Shown: positions 26,858-35,253 of the stretch, piece after piece
Position numbering within the stretch: position 1 is the first letter of the stretch
Layout: the number at the start of each line of letters is the position of its first letter
Assembly: GCF_008180615.1 (NCBI RefSeq)
Contig: NZ_VTEH01000007.1
Coordinates: 113,184-177,183, forward strand
DNA: 64,000 nt
Direction of reading: 5' to 3'
Source of the DNA: Rossellomorea vietnamensis
GTDB lineage: Bacteria > Bacillota > Bacilli > Bacillales > Bacillaceae_B
Notes under the pieces: model-generated
Told to the model about the DNA's origin: nothing
Seen by the model: only the letters and a program-made list of their open reading frames with translations
Databases searched by the model: none
Made by a program: the position numbers and the translations under genes

Positions 26858-27613
26858 CTACCCTTTATATTCGATTGTTACTTTGTAGCCGAGCTGTCCG
26901 AAAAATTCTTCTAGTGATTTTTCGGCATTTTTTTCTGCCGTTTGCAGCAATCCCTGGTCGATCGCTTCCTGCTGGATCAGCTCTTTGGCCGCATGGGCAA
27001 GTCCGAATCCTTCCTCCCAGTCCACATCACTTCTGAAAATCCCTTCCACGGAAAATGTTTTGATGTTTTCCGTATCAAGAGAAGGAGACTGCAGGATTTC
27101 AGCTCTTGGCAGTTCTATTGTCATTTCTTTTCCCTCTTCATCTACTAAAATATCATTTTCTGATACTTTTTTCAGGTCGACTCCGGCCAGGACGGTTCCC
27201 GGTACTACCAATAACAGTTTTCGTTTCGTCCCTGGTACATCTGCTGATATCTCTTTTCCAAAAATCTTGTTATCTTCCTGTTCAATGACCGCCTTCGTAA
27301 AGGCTTGAGCTGTTGCCAGTGAGTTCATGTCTTTGATCTGTTCGACAAAAGACCCCTGCTCCTCCTGAAAGGAACTGCCGGAAAACCAGGAATACATGCC
27401 AATCGAAAGGCCTGCTATCACAATGACCGCTATGAGAAGCATGATGAGAAACTTGCTTTTCCAAACACTGAAGATTGCTCCTGCTGCCTTGAAGAAAGGC
27501 ATCTTTATTTTCCCTCTATTTAAAACCGCCGTGGCGCTTGTCTGCTGACTGCTGTCCTTCAATTCTTCCAAGAGAGCTTCTATCTCTCTTATTCTACTTT
27601 CGTTACTTTTCAA
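26858..27613 (-). CDS. DUF4230 domain membrane protein
   Basis: 251-aa bitopic protein. The N-terminus has a short coiled-coil start (RIREIEALLEELKDSS), then one transmembrane segment (about 56-75, FLIMLLIAVIVIAGLSIGMYSW). The rest is a predicted extracytoplasmic domain with GTVLAGVDLKKV and a C-terminal helical pair, as in the DUF4230 family. Function unknown; no catalytic motif is visible. The start codon is TTG at 27613. It is divergent from the PLD-family gene at 27721 and precedes ung by 17 bases, a combination not in the B. subtilis order. Confidence 0.75.
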   Translation of the reverse strand: MKSNESRIREIEALLEELKDSSQQTSATAVLNRGKIKMPFFKAAGAIFSVWKSKFLIMLLIAVIVIAGLSIGMYSWFSGSSFQEEQGSFVEQIKDMNSLATAQAFTKAVIEQEDNKIFGKEISADVPGTKRKLLLVVPGTVLAGVDLKKVSENDILVDEEGKEMTIELPRAEILQSPSLDTENIKTFSVEGIFRSDVDWEEGFGLAHAAKELIQQEAIDQGLLQTAEKNAEKSLEEFFGQLGYKVTIEYKG

Positions 27614-27720
27614 CTAGTTCACCATCCTCTGTTCATATTATAGAAAATATTGCCGAAAGTTGGAATACATAAATTTAAAAGAGGGTAAAGGAATAGTTAC
27701 TACTTATTGGAGGAAAGCCT

Positions 27721-29166
27721 ATGAAACAGTTGATGAACCGGCTTACTACGAGGAATGTAATCGCGGCGCTCCTCGTATTGGTATTTTTTGGTGCGATTAT
27801 GTTCTACCAAACTCACAAGCCTCTCCCTGAAGGTACCTCCTATGAAGGGCAAGTCTTTCGGACGGATGACGTAAATTTCATCTATGACCTTTCTTTTAAA
27901 GATCACTCTGGCGATTTCCATCATGAGGCAAGAATATTCCAGAGGATCAATGAGATGATTGCGGAAGCAGAGGATTTCATCGTCATCGATATGTTCCTTT
28001 TTAACAGTTATTATGATGGAGAACATGAGATGCCTGATTTAGCAGGAAACCTGACCAAAGCCCTTATTAAAAAGAAGAAAAGTGACCCAGAAATGGAAAT
28101 CGTCTTCATTACTGATCATATTAATACCACTTATGGGTCACACCCTGCTCCTGAAGTACAGAGCCTAAAAGATAATGGAATCAAGGTGATGTATACAGAC
28201 CTGAACCCGTTAAGAGACTCCAACTTTGTTTACAGTGCAGTCTGGAGAACTTTTTTTCAATGGTTCCAATCAGAGCCTGAAGAAGAGGGCTGGCTTCCTA
28301 ATCCCTTGGCCTCCACAGCGCCGAATGTAACAGTCCGATCCTATCTGGAACTACTGAATATCAAAGCCAACCATCGAAAGGTCGTGATTACTGACCAATC
28401 CTCTCTCATCACTTCGGCAAACCCTCATAATGCGAGCGGGTTTCATTCCAATATTGCCTTTGAAGTCGGAGGGCCTATCATCGGAGATATACTTAAGACT
28501 GAAAAAGCGGCTGCCCGGTACTCGGACGGACCACAGCTTCCGGACTTTCAAGGCAGCCAAGAATCTGGCGGCAGTATAAAGGTACAGGTACTGACGGAAG
28601 GGAAAATCTATAAGAGGGCATTGGCTGAGCTGGATAAAGCAGGTAATGGAGATACTGTCTGGCTGGGCATGTTCTATCTAGCCGAACGGAAAGTCATTGA
28701 CAGGCTGGTCGAGGCTGCCCGCAGAGGAGCGGATGTAAGAATTATCCTCGATCCAAACCAAAATGCTTTTGGGAGCCAGAAAATGGGGCTGCCCAACATC
28801 CCAGTTGCAGCCGAACTGGAAGAGCGCGGTGAAGAGAATATTCAAATCCGCTGGTATAACACAAAAATGGAACAGTATCACACAAAGCTTCTATATATTA
28901 AAAAGCCAGATAAAGCCATCATCCTTGGCGGATCGACTAACTATACTTCAAGGAACTTTGAGGATCTTAACCTCGAAACCAATCTATGGGTGGAAACCCC
29001 TCTTGATCAAGAGGTTAATCAGGAACTTTCGGACTATTTCAACAGAATATGGACTAATGAAGACGCACTATATACTGAAAAATTCAGTGAAAAAGAATAT
29101 GACATTCCCTGGCTGAAATATATCGGGTACCGAATTCAGCAGCTGCTAAATTTCACCACCTATTGA
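27721..29166 (+). CDS. Phospholipase D family protein with one atypical HKD motif
   Basis: 481-aa membrane-anchored member of the PLD superfamily. One N-terminal transmembrane segment (about 12-29) is followed by two PLDc-like domains. The first motif is intact: HRKVVITD (near residue 219) with SANPHN. In the second, HTKLLYIK (near residue 386) has Lys where the Asp of HxKxxxxD is expected, while the downstream GGSTNYTSRN is kept. It is longer than YwjE and less like cardiolipin synthases, so the substrate is uncertain. GGAGGAAAG precedes the ATG. Confidence 0.8.
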   Translation: MKQLMNRLTTRNVIAALLVLVFFGAIMFYQTHKPLPEGTSYEGQVFRTDDVNFIYDLSFKDHSGDFHHEARIFQRINEMIAEAEDFIVIDMFLFNSYYDGEHEMPDLAGNLTKALIKKKKSDPEMEIVFITDHINTTYGSHPAPEVQSLKDNGIKVMYTDLNPLRDSNFVYSAVWRTFFQWFQSEPEEEGWLPNPLASTAPNVTVRSYLELLNIKANHRKVVITDQSSLITSANPHNASGFHSNIAFEVGGPIIGDILKTEKAAARYSDGPQLPDFQGSQESGGSIKVQVLTEGKIYKRALAELDKAGNGDTVWLGMFYLAERKVIDRLVEAARRGADVRIILDPNQNAFGSQKMGLPNIPVAAELEERGEENIQIRWYNTKMEQYHTKLLYIKKPDKAIILGGSTNYTSRNFEDLNLETNLWVETPLDQEVNQELSDYFNRIWTNEDALYTEKFSEKEYDIPWLKYIGYRIQQLLNFTTY

Positions 29167-29170
29167 GATT

Positions 29171-29195
29171 GTTTAATCTTCCATCAGCCGGGTAA
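29171..29195 (+). promoter_or_regulatory. Sigma-B general stress promoter
   Basis: GTTTAA (29171-29176), a 13-bp spacer and GGGTAA (29190-29195), a very close match to the sigma-B consensus GTTTAA-N12-15-GGGTAT. It begins 5 bases after the PLD gene stop codon and lies 47 bases before the YflT-type gene. Confidence 0.85.
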
Positions 29196-29241
29196 ATAGA
29201 AGATATACCGCTTCATCAAAATTATAGAGGAGGCTGTAACA

Positions 29242-29565
29242 ATGTATAAAGTAGAAACAGTTGAAAACGGAGTACAGGCAACAAAGGTCATTGAAGATCT
29301 GAATCGTGAAGGTTACGAGAAAGACGATATTTATATCTTTGCTCATGACAAAGAACGTTCAAAGGATCTAACAGAAGGAACTAATACGGAAAGCGTCGGC
29401 ATGGGCGAACAAGGAGTATTTGATTCGCTGGGCAACACTTTCAAAAAGCGTGGAGACGAGCTTCGTTCCAAAATGAGCTCCCTTGGATTAACGGATGCAG
29501 AAGCAGATCGTTACGAGGAAGAACTCGATAAAGGCAAAGTAGTTGTCGTCGGCAGCAAAGATTAA
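29242..29565 (+). CDS. General stress protein of the YflT/GSP17M family
   Basis: 107-aa soluble protein with the heat-induced stress protein YflT domain over its length (VETVENGVQATKVIEDLNREGYEKDDIYIFAHDKER ... GLTDAEADRYEEELDKGKVVVVGSKD). B. subtilis members such as YflT, YsnF-linked and GsiB-type genes are sigma-B dependent; their biochemical role is unknown. A GGAGG site precedes the ATG. The sigma-B promoter directly upstream makes stress control very likely. Confidence 0.88.
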   Translation: MYKVETVENGVQATKVIEDLNREGYEKDDIYIFAHDKERSKDLTEGTNTESVGMGEQGVFDSLGNTFKKRGDELRSKMSSLGLTDAEADRYEEELDKGKVVVVGSKD

Positions 29566-29623
29566 TTTTTGTCTGACTGCAGCACAACCGGCTTTTTATC
29601 TTAACCTTGAATTTCTTAACCTG

Positions 29624-29654
29624 AAAATGGCTCCCTAATGGGGGCCATTTTTTT
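29624..29654 (+). terminator. Terminator of the YflT-type gene
   Basis: AAAATGGCTCCC/GGGGGCCATTTT stem followed by T run. The remainder of the 325-base gap to 29891 shows no other feature. Confidence 0.92.
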
Positions 29655-29891
29655 ATGATTCCTAAAGATATTGGTTTTTTTAAGACTTAGTTCGAACTGT
29701 GTCTGCACTACCGCTCCCCTAACAAGCTGGGATAGTTTTAAAAAAGGATACATTTAAGAAACTGACACATATTTCAAAAGCCTTATGAGTAACCGTTGCC
29801 TGAAGAAAAAGACTCATTTATTACTCAAAAAGAATAGAAAGTTGCTTTAAGGTAAAAAATGTAAAAAAGACCAAAAAGGAAGTAAGCCAAA

Positions 29892-30410
29892 ATGCATACC
29901 TTATTATTTTTCTCTTTCTTACTTGCAGTCATTAAATGGGGCGATTGGAAGAACTGGCGGGACTATTATCCGACCTTCCTCTTCTTCCTGGTGGGCGACC
30001 TGCTGTATCAATACTTGCTCTACAACAAATCCATGTGGCTTTTTCAGCCTTCATTCGATAGAAGCTATCTTCCCAATCATACCGTCATTTCCCTCATCAA
30101 AATGATCATACGGTATTGGGCTACGACGCTTATTTTTCTAGGCCGTCTTCCCCAGAACAAATCCAAGAGAATTTTCTGGATTGGACTCTGGGTACTCATT
30201 TATTTCGGCATTGAAGTAATTGCCTTTGAAGCCGGAATGATCACCCACCATAATGGCTGGAACCTGCTTTGGTCCTTTTATTTAGATATCGTGATCTTTG
30301 TCGTTCTCAGCATACATTATAAAAATCCGCCACTCGCCTGGTTTTTATCTCTACTGAATTTAATTTTTCTTTGGAACGTCTTCGGTTTGACTATCGATAT
30401 TTTAAAATGA
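29892..30410 (+). CDS. CBO0543-like integral membrane protein
   Basis: 172-aa hydrophobic protein with five to six membrane segments and many Trp and Tyr residues (KWGDWKNWRDYYPTFLFFLVGDLLY at residues 16-40; YFGIEVIAFEAGMITHHNGWNLLWSFYLDI at about 98-127). This pattern fits the CBO0543 family found in spore formers. Function unknown. AAGGAAG precedes the ATG. It stands alone between the stress gene and yojF. Confidence 0.7.
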   Translation: MHTLLFFSFLLAVIKWGDWKNWRDYYPTFLFFLVGDLLYQYLLYNKSMWLFQPSFDRSYLPNHTVISLIKMIIRYWATTLIFLGRLPQNKSKRIFWIGLWVLIYFGIEVIAFEAGMITHHNGWNLLWSFYLDIVIFVVLSIHYKNPPLAWFLSLLNLIFLWNVFGLTIDILK

Positions 30411-30541
30411 AAGATTTCTCCGGCTGACTCTGCCGGTTTTTTCTGTTATATGAATATCAGAGACGTTGTTTTCGCAATCTAGTGGTGATTTTAGTAAAAT
30501 GAAATGTAATAAGATCGATTTATCATCTAAGGAGGCAGAGT

Positions 30542-30889
30542 ATGGAACCTATAACGCTGGCAAAGGTTCAGGGCCTGATTAATGAATTCGCCCGAAAAGA
30601 TGTCTATATCCATTTAGAAACGACCAACGGAGCATATGCCTCACATTTCAAAGAAGATTTCTTCTCTGCAGGAGCTTACATACGGAACGCATTAGTAAAT
30701 TATGAGCACGGAAAGATTGTCGGCGACGGTCCTTTCAGAGCAGGATTGAAGCTTGATATCGGCTGGATCTACGCGGAAGGCCTCACCCATTTTGAAAAAA
30801 CAGACAAGAACCAGCTGCTGATGGCAGGTCACGACCATGACGGCAAGCTCGCAGTGGCCCTGCAGATCAGTCCGACACCTTTTGAGTAG
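30542..30889 (+). CDS. yojF: YojF family protein, partner of BshB2
   Basis: 115-aa protein of the YojF (DUF1806) family, which almost always sits directly before the bacillithiol deacetylase gene bshB2. Conserved stretches are VYIHLETTNGAYASH and FRAGLKLDIGWIYAEGLTHFE. Function unknown, inferred link to bacillithiol metabolism from gene order. A perfect AAGGAGG precedes the ATG. The next gene starts 27 bases after its stop codon. Confidence 0.9.
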   Translation: MEPITLAKVQGLINEFARKDVYIHLETTNGAYASHFKEDFFSAGAYIRNALVNYEHGKIVGDGPFRAGLKLDIGWIYAEGLTHFEKTDKNQLLMAGHDHDGKLAVALQISPTPFE

Positions 30890-30916
30890 GCACAGCCATT
30901 TTTAGGAGGTTACAGT

Positions 30917-31600
30917 ATGCAAAAAGAAAATCACGTTCTCGTTATATTTCCTCATCCAGATGATGAAGCTTTCGGGGTTTCGGGAACGATTTCAAAGTTT
31001 ATTAAAAGCGGCACCCCTGTTACCTATGCATGCCTGACACTGGGGCAAATGGGCCGGAACCTTGGGAATCCTCCCTTTGCAACAAGAGAATCCCTTCCGC
31101 TCATCCGCAAAGAAGAGCTGAAAAATGCGGCAGAAGTAATGGGGATCACGGACCTGCGTATGATGGGTTATCGAGATAAAACCCTGGAATTCGAAAATGA
31201 CGAGAAGCTGGCCAACATGGTGACAGAACTGATACAGGAATTAAAACCTTCCCTGATCATCACCTTCTATCCAGGATATTCTGTTCACCCTGACCATGAA
31301 GCAACCGCACGAGCTGTTGTAAGGGCTGTCCGCCGCCTTCCCAAAACAGCTCGTCCAAAGCTTCACTGCCTGGCTTTCTCAAATAATTGCCAGGAATTTA
31401 TCGGGAAGCCGGATGTTGTCTATGACATTACTTCCGTTAAAGACCAAAAGTTAGCGGCTATGAAAGCACACAGCTCCCAGACAGCCTGGATGCTTCCGCA
31501 GATTGAAAAAGGCATTGCTGCCCAGGATCCGGAAGCATTGAAGTGGGTTACTACTGAGCACTTCTGGACCTACCAATGGGAAAATGACAACGTGGAATAA
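30917..31600 (+). CDS. bshB2: Bacillithiol biosynthesis deacetylase BshB2
   Basis: Zinc N-deacetylase of the LmbE family that removes acetate from GlcNAc-malate during synthesis of bacillithiol, the low-molecular-weight thiol of bacilli. 227 aa. The metal motif HPDDEAFG (residues 12-19) and the distal HPDH (about 122-125) are present; LGQMGRNLGNPPFA is typical of the BshB2 (YojG) branch. The gene follows yojF in one operon with AGGAGGT before the ATG. Confidence 0.93.
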   Translation: MQKENHVLVIFPHPDDEAFGVSGTISKFIKSGTPVTYACLTLGQMGRNLGNPPFATRESLPLIRKEELKNAAEVMGITDLRMMGYRDKTLEFENDEKLANMVTELIQELKPSLIITFYPGYSVHPDHEATARAVVRAVRRLPKTARPKLHCLAFSNNCQEFIGKPDVVYDITSVKDQKLAAMKAHSSQTAWMLPQIEKGIAAQDPEALKWVTTEHFWTYQWENDNVE

Positions 31601-31661
31601 ACCACGTCTTACATTTTTTATTGAGGAATAGAAGACCACAATTTAATGAACGCCAGCCAGC

Positions 31662-31691
31662 AGACCAAATCACAAATGATTTGGTCTTTTC
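31662..31691. terminator. Terminator downstream of bshB2
   Basis: AGACCAAATC/GATTTGGTCT perfect stem followed by TTTTCTT, between convergent genes. Confidence 0.85.
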
Positions 31692-31739
31692 TTAATTCTT
31701 ATCTACTATTTTTTGGGGATAATAGTATCACTTATACTC

Positions 31740-32501
31740 TCAATGCTTCCTCTTCTTCTGATAGAAAATCAACGCTTCCTCAAGCATCTCCTTATCATAT
31801 CCGGTTTTTCCATGAATTCTTTCCACCCACTCTGTAATCGAAAACAATGGTGGGTCATAAACCCTGCCCTCCGTCGTGCTGAGGAAACTCTTCCAATCAC
31901 AGAACTCCCAGTGGGCTATTTCATTTTTATAAGGAATCCTGACCTCCAGGAGCGGTTCAGACTTTACATTACTCTGCGATCGGTTTGCAGCCTCCATAAA
32001 TGTATCCATGTTTATCGGGGTCAGTTCGTAGACTTGCCTGGAGGTTTTCCCGTTTGGACGGTGATAAAGAACCTCAACTGCTGATTCCCCTGGTAAGACC
32101 TCGATATCGCTCGCCGGAAAAAAACCTTCAAGTTTGCCAGTAACAAATAGAGAATGGTTCCCTTCAATTAACACAGGCTGAAGCCACTGATCACCCAAAT
32201 CACACAGATATCTGTTCCCGGTTTTATCCAGCACCACCACGGCCACATGGGCTTTGTCTGTATTCAGATCGTGACCGATCGGATACGCCTCCATTTCACC
32301 TTGCTGAAATTTATCCAGAAGCCAAAGTGCTAAATCAAAGCAATTCCCAGTGATTCCATAGCGCTCCAAGTGACTCTTCATAGTCCCTGTATCCCGCTGC
32401 CTGCCTTCTCCCCTGCTATGGAGCCACGCTTTGGTAAGTGTCTCCATCGGAAAATCATCAAATTTTCTCCAAATCTTTAGGATCTCTTCTGGTGCCTGCA
32501 A
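31740..32501 (-). CDS. Papain-fold protein resembling arylamine N-acetyltransferase or transglutaminase
   Basis: 253-aa protein without membrane segments. GNCFDLALWLL (near residue 53), AHVAVVV (near residue 85) and CDLGDQWLQP (about 100-109) supply Cys, His and Asp in the order and spacing of a NAT/transglutaminase triad, followed by a beta-rich C-terminal half. I do not recognise a characterised orthologue, so acetyl or acyl transfer is an inference from the triad. It is convergent with bshB2 and divergent from the PAS-STAS gene. Confidence 0.6.
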   Translation of the reverse strand: MQAPEEILKIWRKFDDFPMETLTKAWLHSRGEGRQRDTGTMKSHLERYGITGNCFDLALWLLDKFQQGEMEAYPIGHDLNTDKAHVAVVVLDKTGNRYLCDLGDQWLQPVLIEGNHSLFVTGKLEGFFPASDIEVLPGESAVEVLYHRPNGKTSRQVYELTPINMDTFMEAANRSQSNVKSEPLLEVRIPYKNEIAHWEFCDWKSFLSTTEGRVYDPPLFSITEWVERIHGKTGYDKEMLEEALIFYQKKRKH

Positions 32502-32563
32502 ATGAATCCTCCTCAGTGTCTTTTTGTATAACTACTAGATTCATATAAATATTCCTGCTTGTT

Positions 32564-32594
32564 TTGGATATTCTATCCAATATGATGCTATACT
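32564..32594 (+). promoter_or_regulatory. Candidate promoter with a perfect 17-bp palindrome
   Basis: TTGGAT (32564-32569), 19-bp spacer, TATACT (32589-32594). The -35 is part of TTGGATATTCTATCCAA (32564-32580), two perfect 7-bp arms around TTC, a likely regulator site. It lies between the divergent NAT-like and PAS-STAS genes. Confidence 0.5.
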
Positions 32595-32625
32595 TTAGAA
32601 AAGACGGTTATTGGGAGGACAACAA

Positions 32626-33369
32626 TTGAAGAAAAGTATATTGGAAGTGTCCAAACATAAAACTCAGGTCATGGATTTTCTAAAGAATGCCATCCTGATT
32701 ATTGATGCCGATTACATGGTCATATACCTGAATCCAGCGTGTGAAAAGTTATTGAAAGTCAACAAAGAAGAGGTACTCCATAAAAGTGTATATGATCTGC
32801 ATCCAGACGCACCTGAGGATGTCAGGCATATTGAAAACACAGTAAAGTATAGAAGACCGGCTGAGGTCAAAAGAATGCCTTACCAATTTGGTGAATTCAA
32901 CAGTTACTTCAACCTGGAAACACACCTGCTGGAAGAAAACGGTGAAGTTCTCGGAGCAATGGCTGAGTTTTCGGATGTTACCGAGTTTGTCCTGGAAGAG
33001 GAAAAGTTCAAACTCAATTTGGAACAAATGGCTTCCAGTATCATCCTGCTTCCTGAAGGGAAAGGTATCCTTCCGCTTAATCAAACCATTATTGAAGATC
33101 TGGAAATTGACTTAATCATTCAAAAGGTACTGATGAGTGTCTCAGAAAAGAAACTTACTTCATTAATCGTGGACCTCTCTTCTATATTTGAAGCCAACGA
33201 ACACTTTTTCCATTCCATCAACGGGCTGCTGAATGCACTGAAGCTTTTGGGAGTCTCAGTCATCATCACTGGTATCAAACCCTCAGTTGCCCACGAGATG
33301 GCGGTATCAGGAGTTTCTTTTAATCAGCATAAAGTCCAATTTATACGTTCATTAAGAAATGCACTATAG
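32626..33369 (+). CDS. PAS-STAS protein (RsbR-like, putative stressosome component)
   Basis: 247-aa protein. Residues 8-120 form a PAS domain (FLKNAILIIDADYMVIYLNPACEKLLKVNKEEVLHKSVYDLHP), which lacks the NCRFLQ motif of LOV photoreceptors. Residues 130-245 form a STAS domain (LIVDLSSIF ... NALKLLGVSVIITGIKPSVAHEMAVSGV) like the C-terminal half of RsbR. The Ser in DLSS takes the place of the Ser/Thr in the family's D-[IL]-[ST]-G. No sensor kinase is near, so a role in the stressosome is inferred. The start is TTG at 32626 after GGGAGGACAACAA. Confidence 0.78.
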   Translation: MKKSILEVSKHKTQVMDFLKNAILIIDADYMVIYLNPACEKLLKVNKEEVLHKSVYDLHPDAPEDVRHIENTVKYRRPAEVKRMPYQFGEFNSYFNLETHLLEENGEVLGAMAEFSDVTEFVLEEEKFKLNLEQMASSIILLPEGKGILPLNQTIIEDLEIDLIIQKVLMSVSEKKLTSLIVDLSSIFEANEHFFHSINGLLNALKLLGVSVIITGIKPSVAHEMAVSGVSFNQHKVQFIRSLRNAL

Positions 33370-33402
33370 GAAGGCATCAGCCTTTCTTTTTTATTTTTTA
33401 TA

Positions 33403-33473
33403 AAATGAGTGATTACTCACTTTACAAAACAGTGAGCACCATGTACAATTTAAAGTGAGTAATCACTCACTTA
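33403..33473 (+). promoter_or_regulatory. Promoter between two identical TetR-type operators
   Basis: -35 TTTACA (33421-33426), 17-bp spacer, -10 TACAAT (33444-33449). TGAGTGATTACTCA lies at 33406-33419 immediately upstream of the -35. The inverted copy GTGAGTAATCACTCAC lies at 33455-33470 just after the -10. The cores are the same sequence in opposite orientation, centred about 50 bases apart. This brackets the promoter of the ABC-TetR operon and points to autorepression. Confidence 0.85.
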
Positions 33474-33489
33474 CCTGGAGGTGCTTAGT

Positions 33490-34206
33490 TTGCAAGGAAT
33501 TATTGATGTGAAAAATATTAAAAAGACTTTCGGAAAGCAGGACGTTCTGAAGGATATATCACTCGAGATTCCACAAGGAGAGATATACGGTTTGATTGGC
33601 CCCTCAGGATCGGGGAAAACCACCCTGGTCAAGATGCTTCTTGGTCTCGAATCTCCTGGATCAGGGACTATCCGCTTCAAAGGAGAGTCATTGAAAGCCG
33701 GGTCCGTCTATGCCTCTGTTGGATATATGGCCCAGTCAGATGCCCTGTATACAGAACTGACCGCGAAAGAAAATTTGAATTTTTTTGCAGCTCTTTACAG
33801 CTTAAAAAAGAAAGAGAAGGAAGACCGCATCAAGATTGTTATGGAAACCGTCGATCTTCTGGACCATCTCCATAAACCAGTGGCCTTATACTCAGGAGGT
33901 ATGAAGAGACGGCTTTCCCTGGCTATAGCCCTTCTCCACGACCCGGAAGTTTTAATACTCGATGAACCGACCGTGGGGATTGATCCTGTGCTGCGCAAAC
34001 AGATTTGGGAGAGATTCCAGGAATTGAAAACCAAAGGAAGAACCCTACTGATCACCACACATGTGATGGATGAAGCAGAAAGATGTGACAGGCTGGGCCT
34101 GCTCAGGGATGGAAGGCTATTAGGCAGTGAAGCGCCTGCTGTCATTAAAGAAAAATACGGTGTCTCATCTATAGAAGAAGTTTTCTTATCCACGGAGGTG
34201 AATTAA
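33490..34206 (+). CDS. ABC transporter ATP-binding protein
   Basis: 238-aa nucleotide-binding subunit of a drug-type ABC-2 exporter. Walker A GPSGSGKTT (about 36-44), signature YSGGMKRRLSLAIAL (about 134-148), Walker B VLILDEPTVGIDP (about 154-166) and a switch His in LITTHVMDEAE. The start is TTG at 33490, 8 bases after GGAGG; an in-frame GTG at 33481 overlaps that site. It is the first gene of an operon with the permease (3-base gap) and a TetR regulator. Confidence 0.93.
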   Translation: MQGIIDVKNIKKTFGKQDVLKDISLEIPQGEIYGLIGPSGSGKTTLVKMLLGLESPGSGTIRFKGESLKAGSVYASVGYMAQSDALYTELTAKENLNFFAALYSLKKKEKEDRIKIVMETVDLLDHLHKPVALYSGGMKRRLSLAIALLHDPEVLILDEPTVGIDPVLRKQIWERFQELKTKGRTLLITTHVMDEAERCDRLGLLRDGRLLGSEAPAVIKEKYGVSSIEEVFLSTEVN

Positions 34207-34209
34207 GTC

Positions 34210-35226
34210 ATGAGAATTACTGGTTTTGTCATCAGGATCATTAAACAGCTTTTCAGGGATAAACGGACACTGGCATTGATGTTTTTCGCTCCGGTATTAA
34301 TATTGACCATGATGTGGCTCATTTTTGATTCTGATCCATATGACCCGGAAATCGGTATCGCTGCAGACCATCAGGCATTGCTGCAAGCGATTAACACGGA
34401 AGAATATGTCCTTTTTGACAGTTCCAAAGATGCCGAGAAGTCTATCAAGGAAGGTGACCTTGACGGGTACCTTTCCATTGAACAAGGAAGCCAGCCGTTA
34501 CTTGTTCTCGAGGGCAGTGACCCTTCTGTTAATCAAATGGTTATGAAAGAAATACAGTCCCTGTTCACCCAACAAACGGAAGCTCCCGGCTTGGACATTG
34601 AGTATATGCATGGAGAAAAAGGAATGGGTATGTTCGACTCCTTTGGGCCCGTGCTGCTGGGGTTCTTTATTTTCTTCTTTGTTTTCCTTATCAGCGGGGT
34701 GTCCTTTCTCCGTGAACGCACCAGCGGAACATTGGAGAGATTACTGGCAAGTCCTTTAAAAATATGGGAAATGGTCATAAGCTATGTGCTCGGATTTGGT
34801 ATTTTTGCCATCCTGCAGGCAGCATTCATCTCCTGGTTTGCGATCTATGTATTGGATATGATGATGGCAGGCAGCTTTTTGAATGTCCTGATCATCATCA
34901 CACTGCTCTCTCTAACGGCACTGACCCTCGGCATCCTGCTTTCTGCTTTTGCCCAAAACGAGCTGCAGATGATGCAATTCATTCCAATTGTGGTGATTCC
35001 GCAAATTTTCTTCTCAGGGTTGTTCAACCTTGAAACGATAACGGAATGGCTGCGCTGGATCGGCCCTTTCACCCCTCTTTATTACGCGGCCGATGCATTG
35101 CGGGATGTCATGATAAGGGGCGCTGATTTCAGCGATCTCATTGGAAACCTCTCATTTTTATTAGGGTTCTCTCTCCTGTTCATCGTTCTAAATGTTGCAG
35201 CTTTGAGAAAATATCGTAAAATATAA
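34210..35226 (+). CDS. ABC-2 type exporter permease
   Basis: 338-aa membrane subunit. One N-terminal segment (about 22-38), then an extracytoplasmic region (about 45-145), then five segments (about 155-335) with the ABC-2 loop motif FLRERTSGTLERLLASPLKIWEMV. This YhgE/YfiN-like shape fits drug or lipid export together with the preceding ATPase. The ATG is 3 bases after that gene's stop codon with GGAGGTG before it. Confidence 0.9.
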   Translation: MRITGFVIRIIKQLFRDKRTLALMFFAPVLILTMMWLIFDSDPYDPEIGIAADHQALLQAINTEEYVLFDSSKDAEKSIKEGDLDGYLSIEQGSQPLLVLEGSDPSVNQMVMKEIQSLFTQQTEAPGLDIEYMHGEKGMGMFDSFGPVLLGFFIFFFVFLISGVSFLRERTSGTLERLLASPLKIWEMVISYVLGFGIFAILQAAFISWFAIYVLDMMMAGSFLNVLIIITLLSLTALTLGILLSAFAQNELQMMQFIPIVVIPQIFFSGLFNLETITEWLRWIGPFTPLYYAADALRDVMIRGADFSDLIGNLSFLLGFSLLFIVLNVAALRKYRKI

Positions 35227-35253
35227 GGTAACTTATCTTATAAGGGGTTTATC

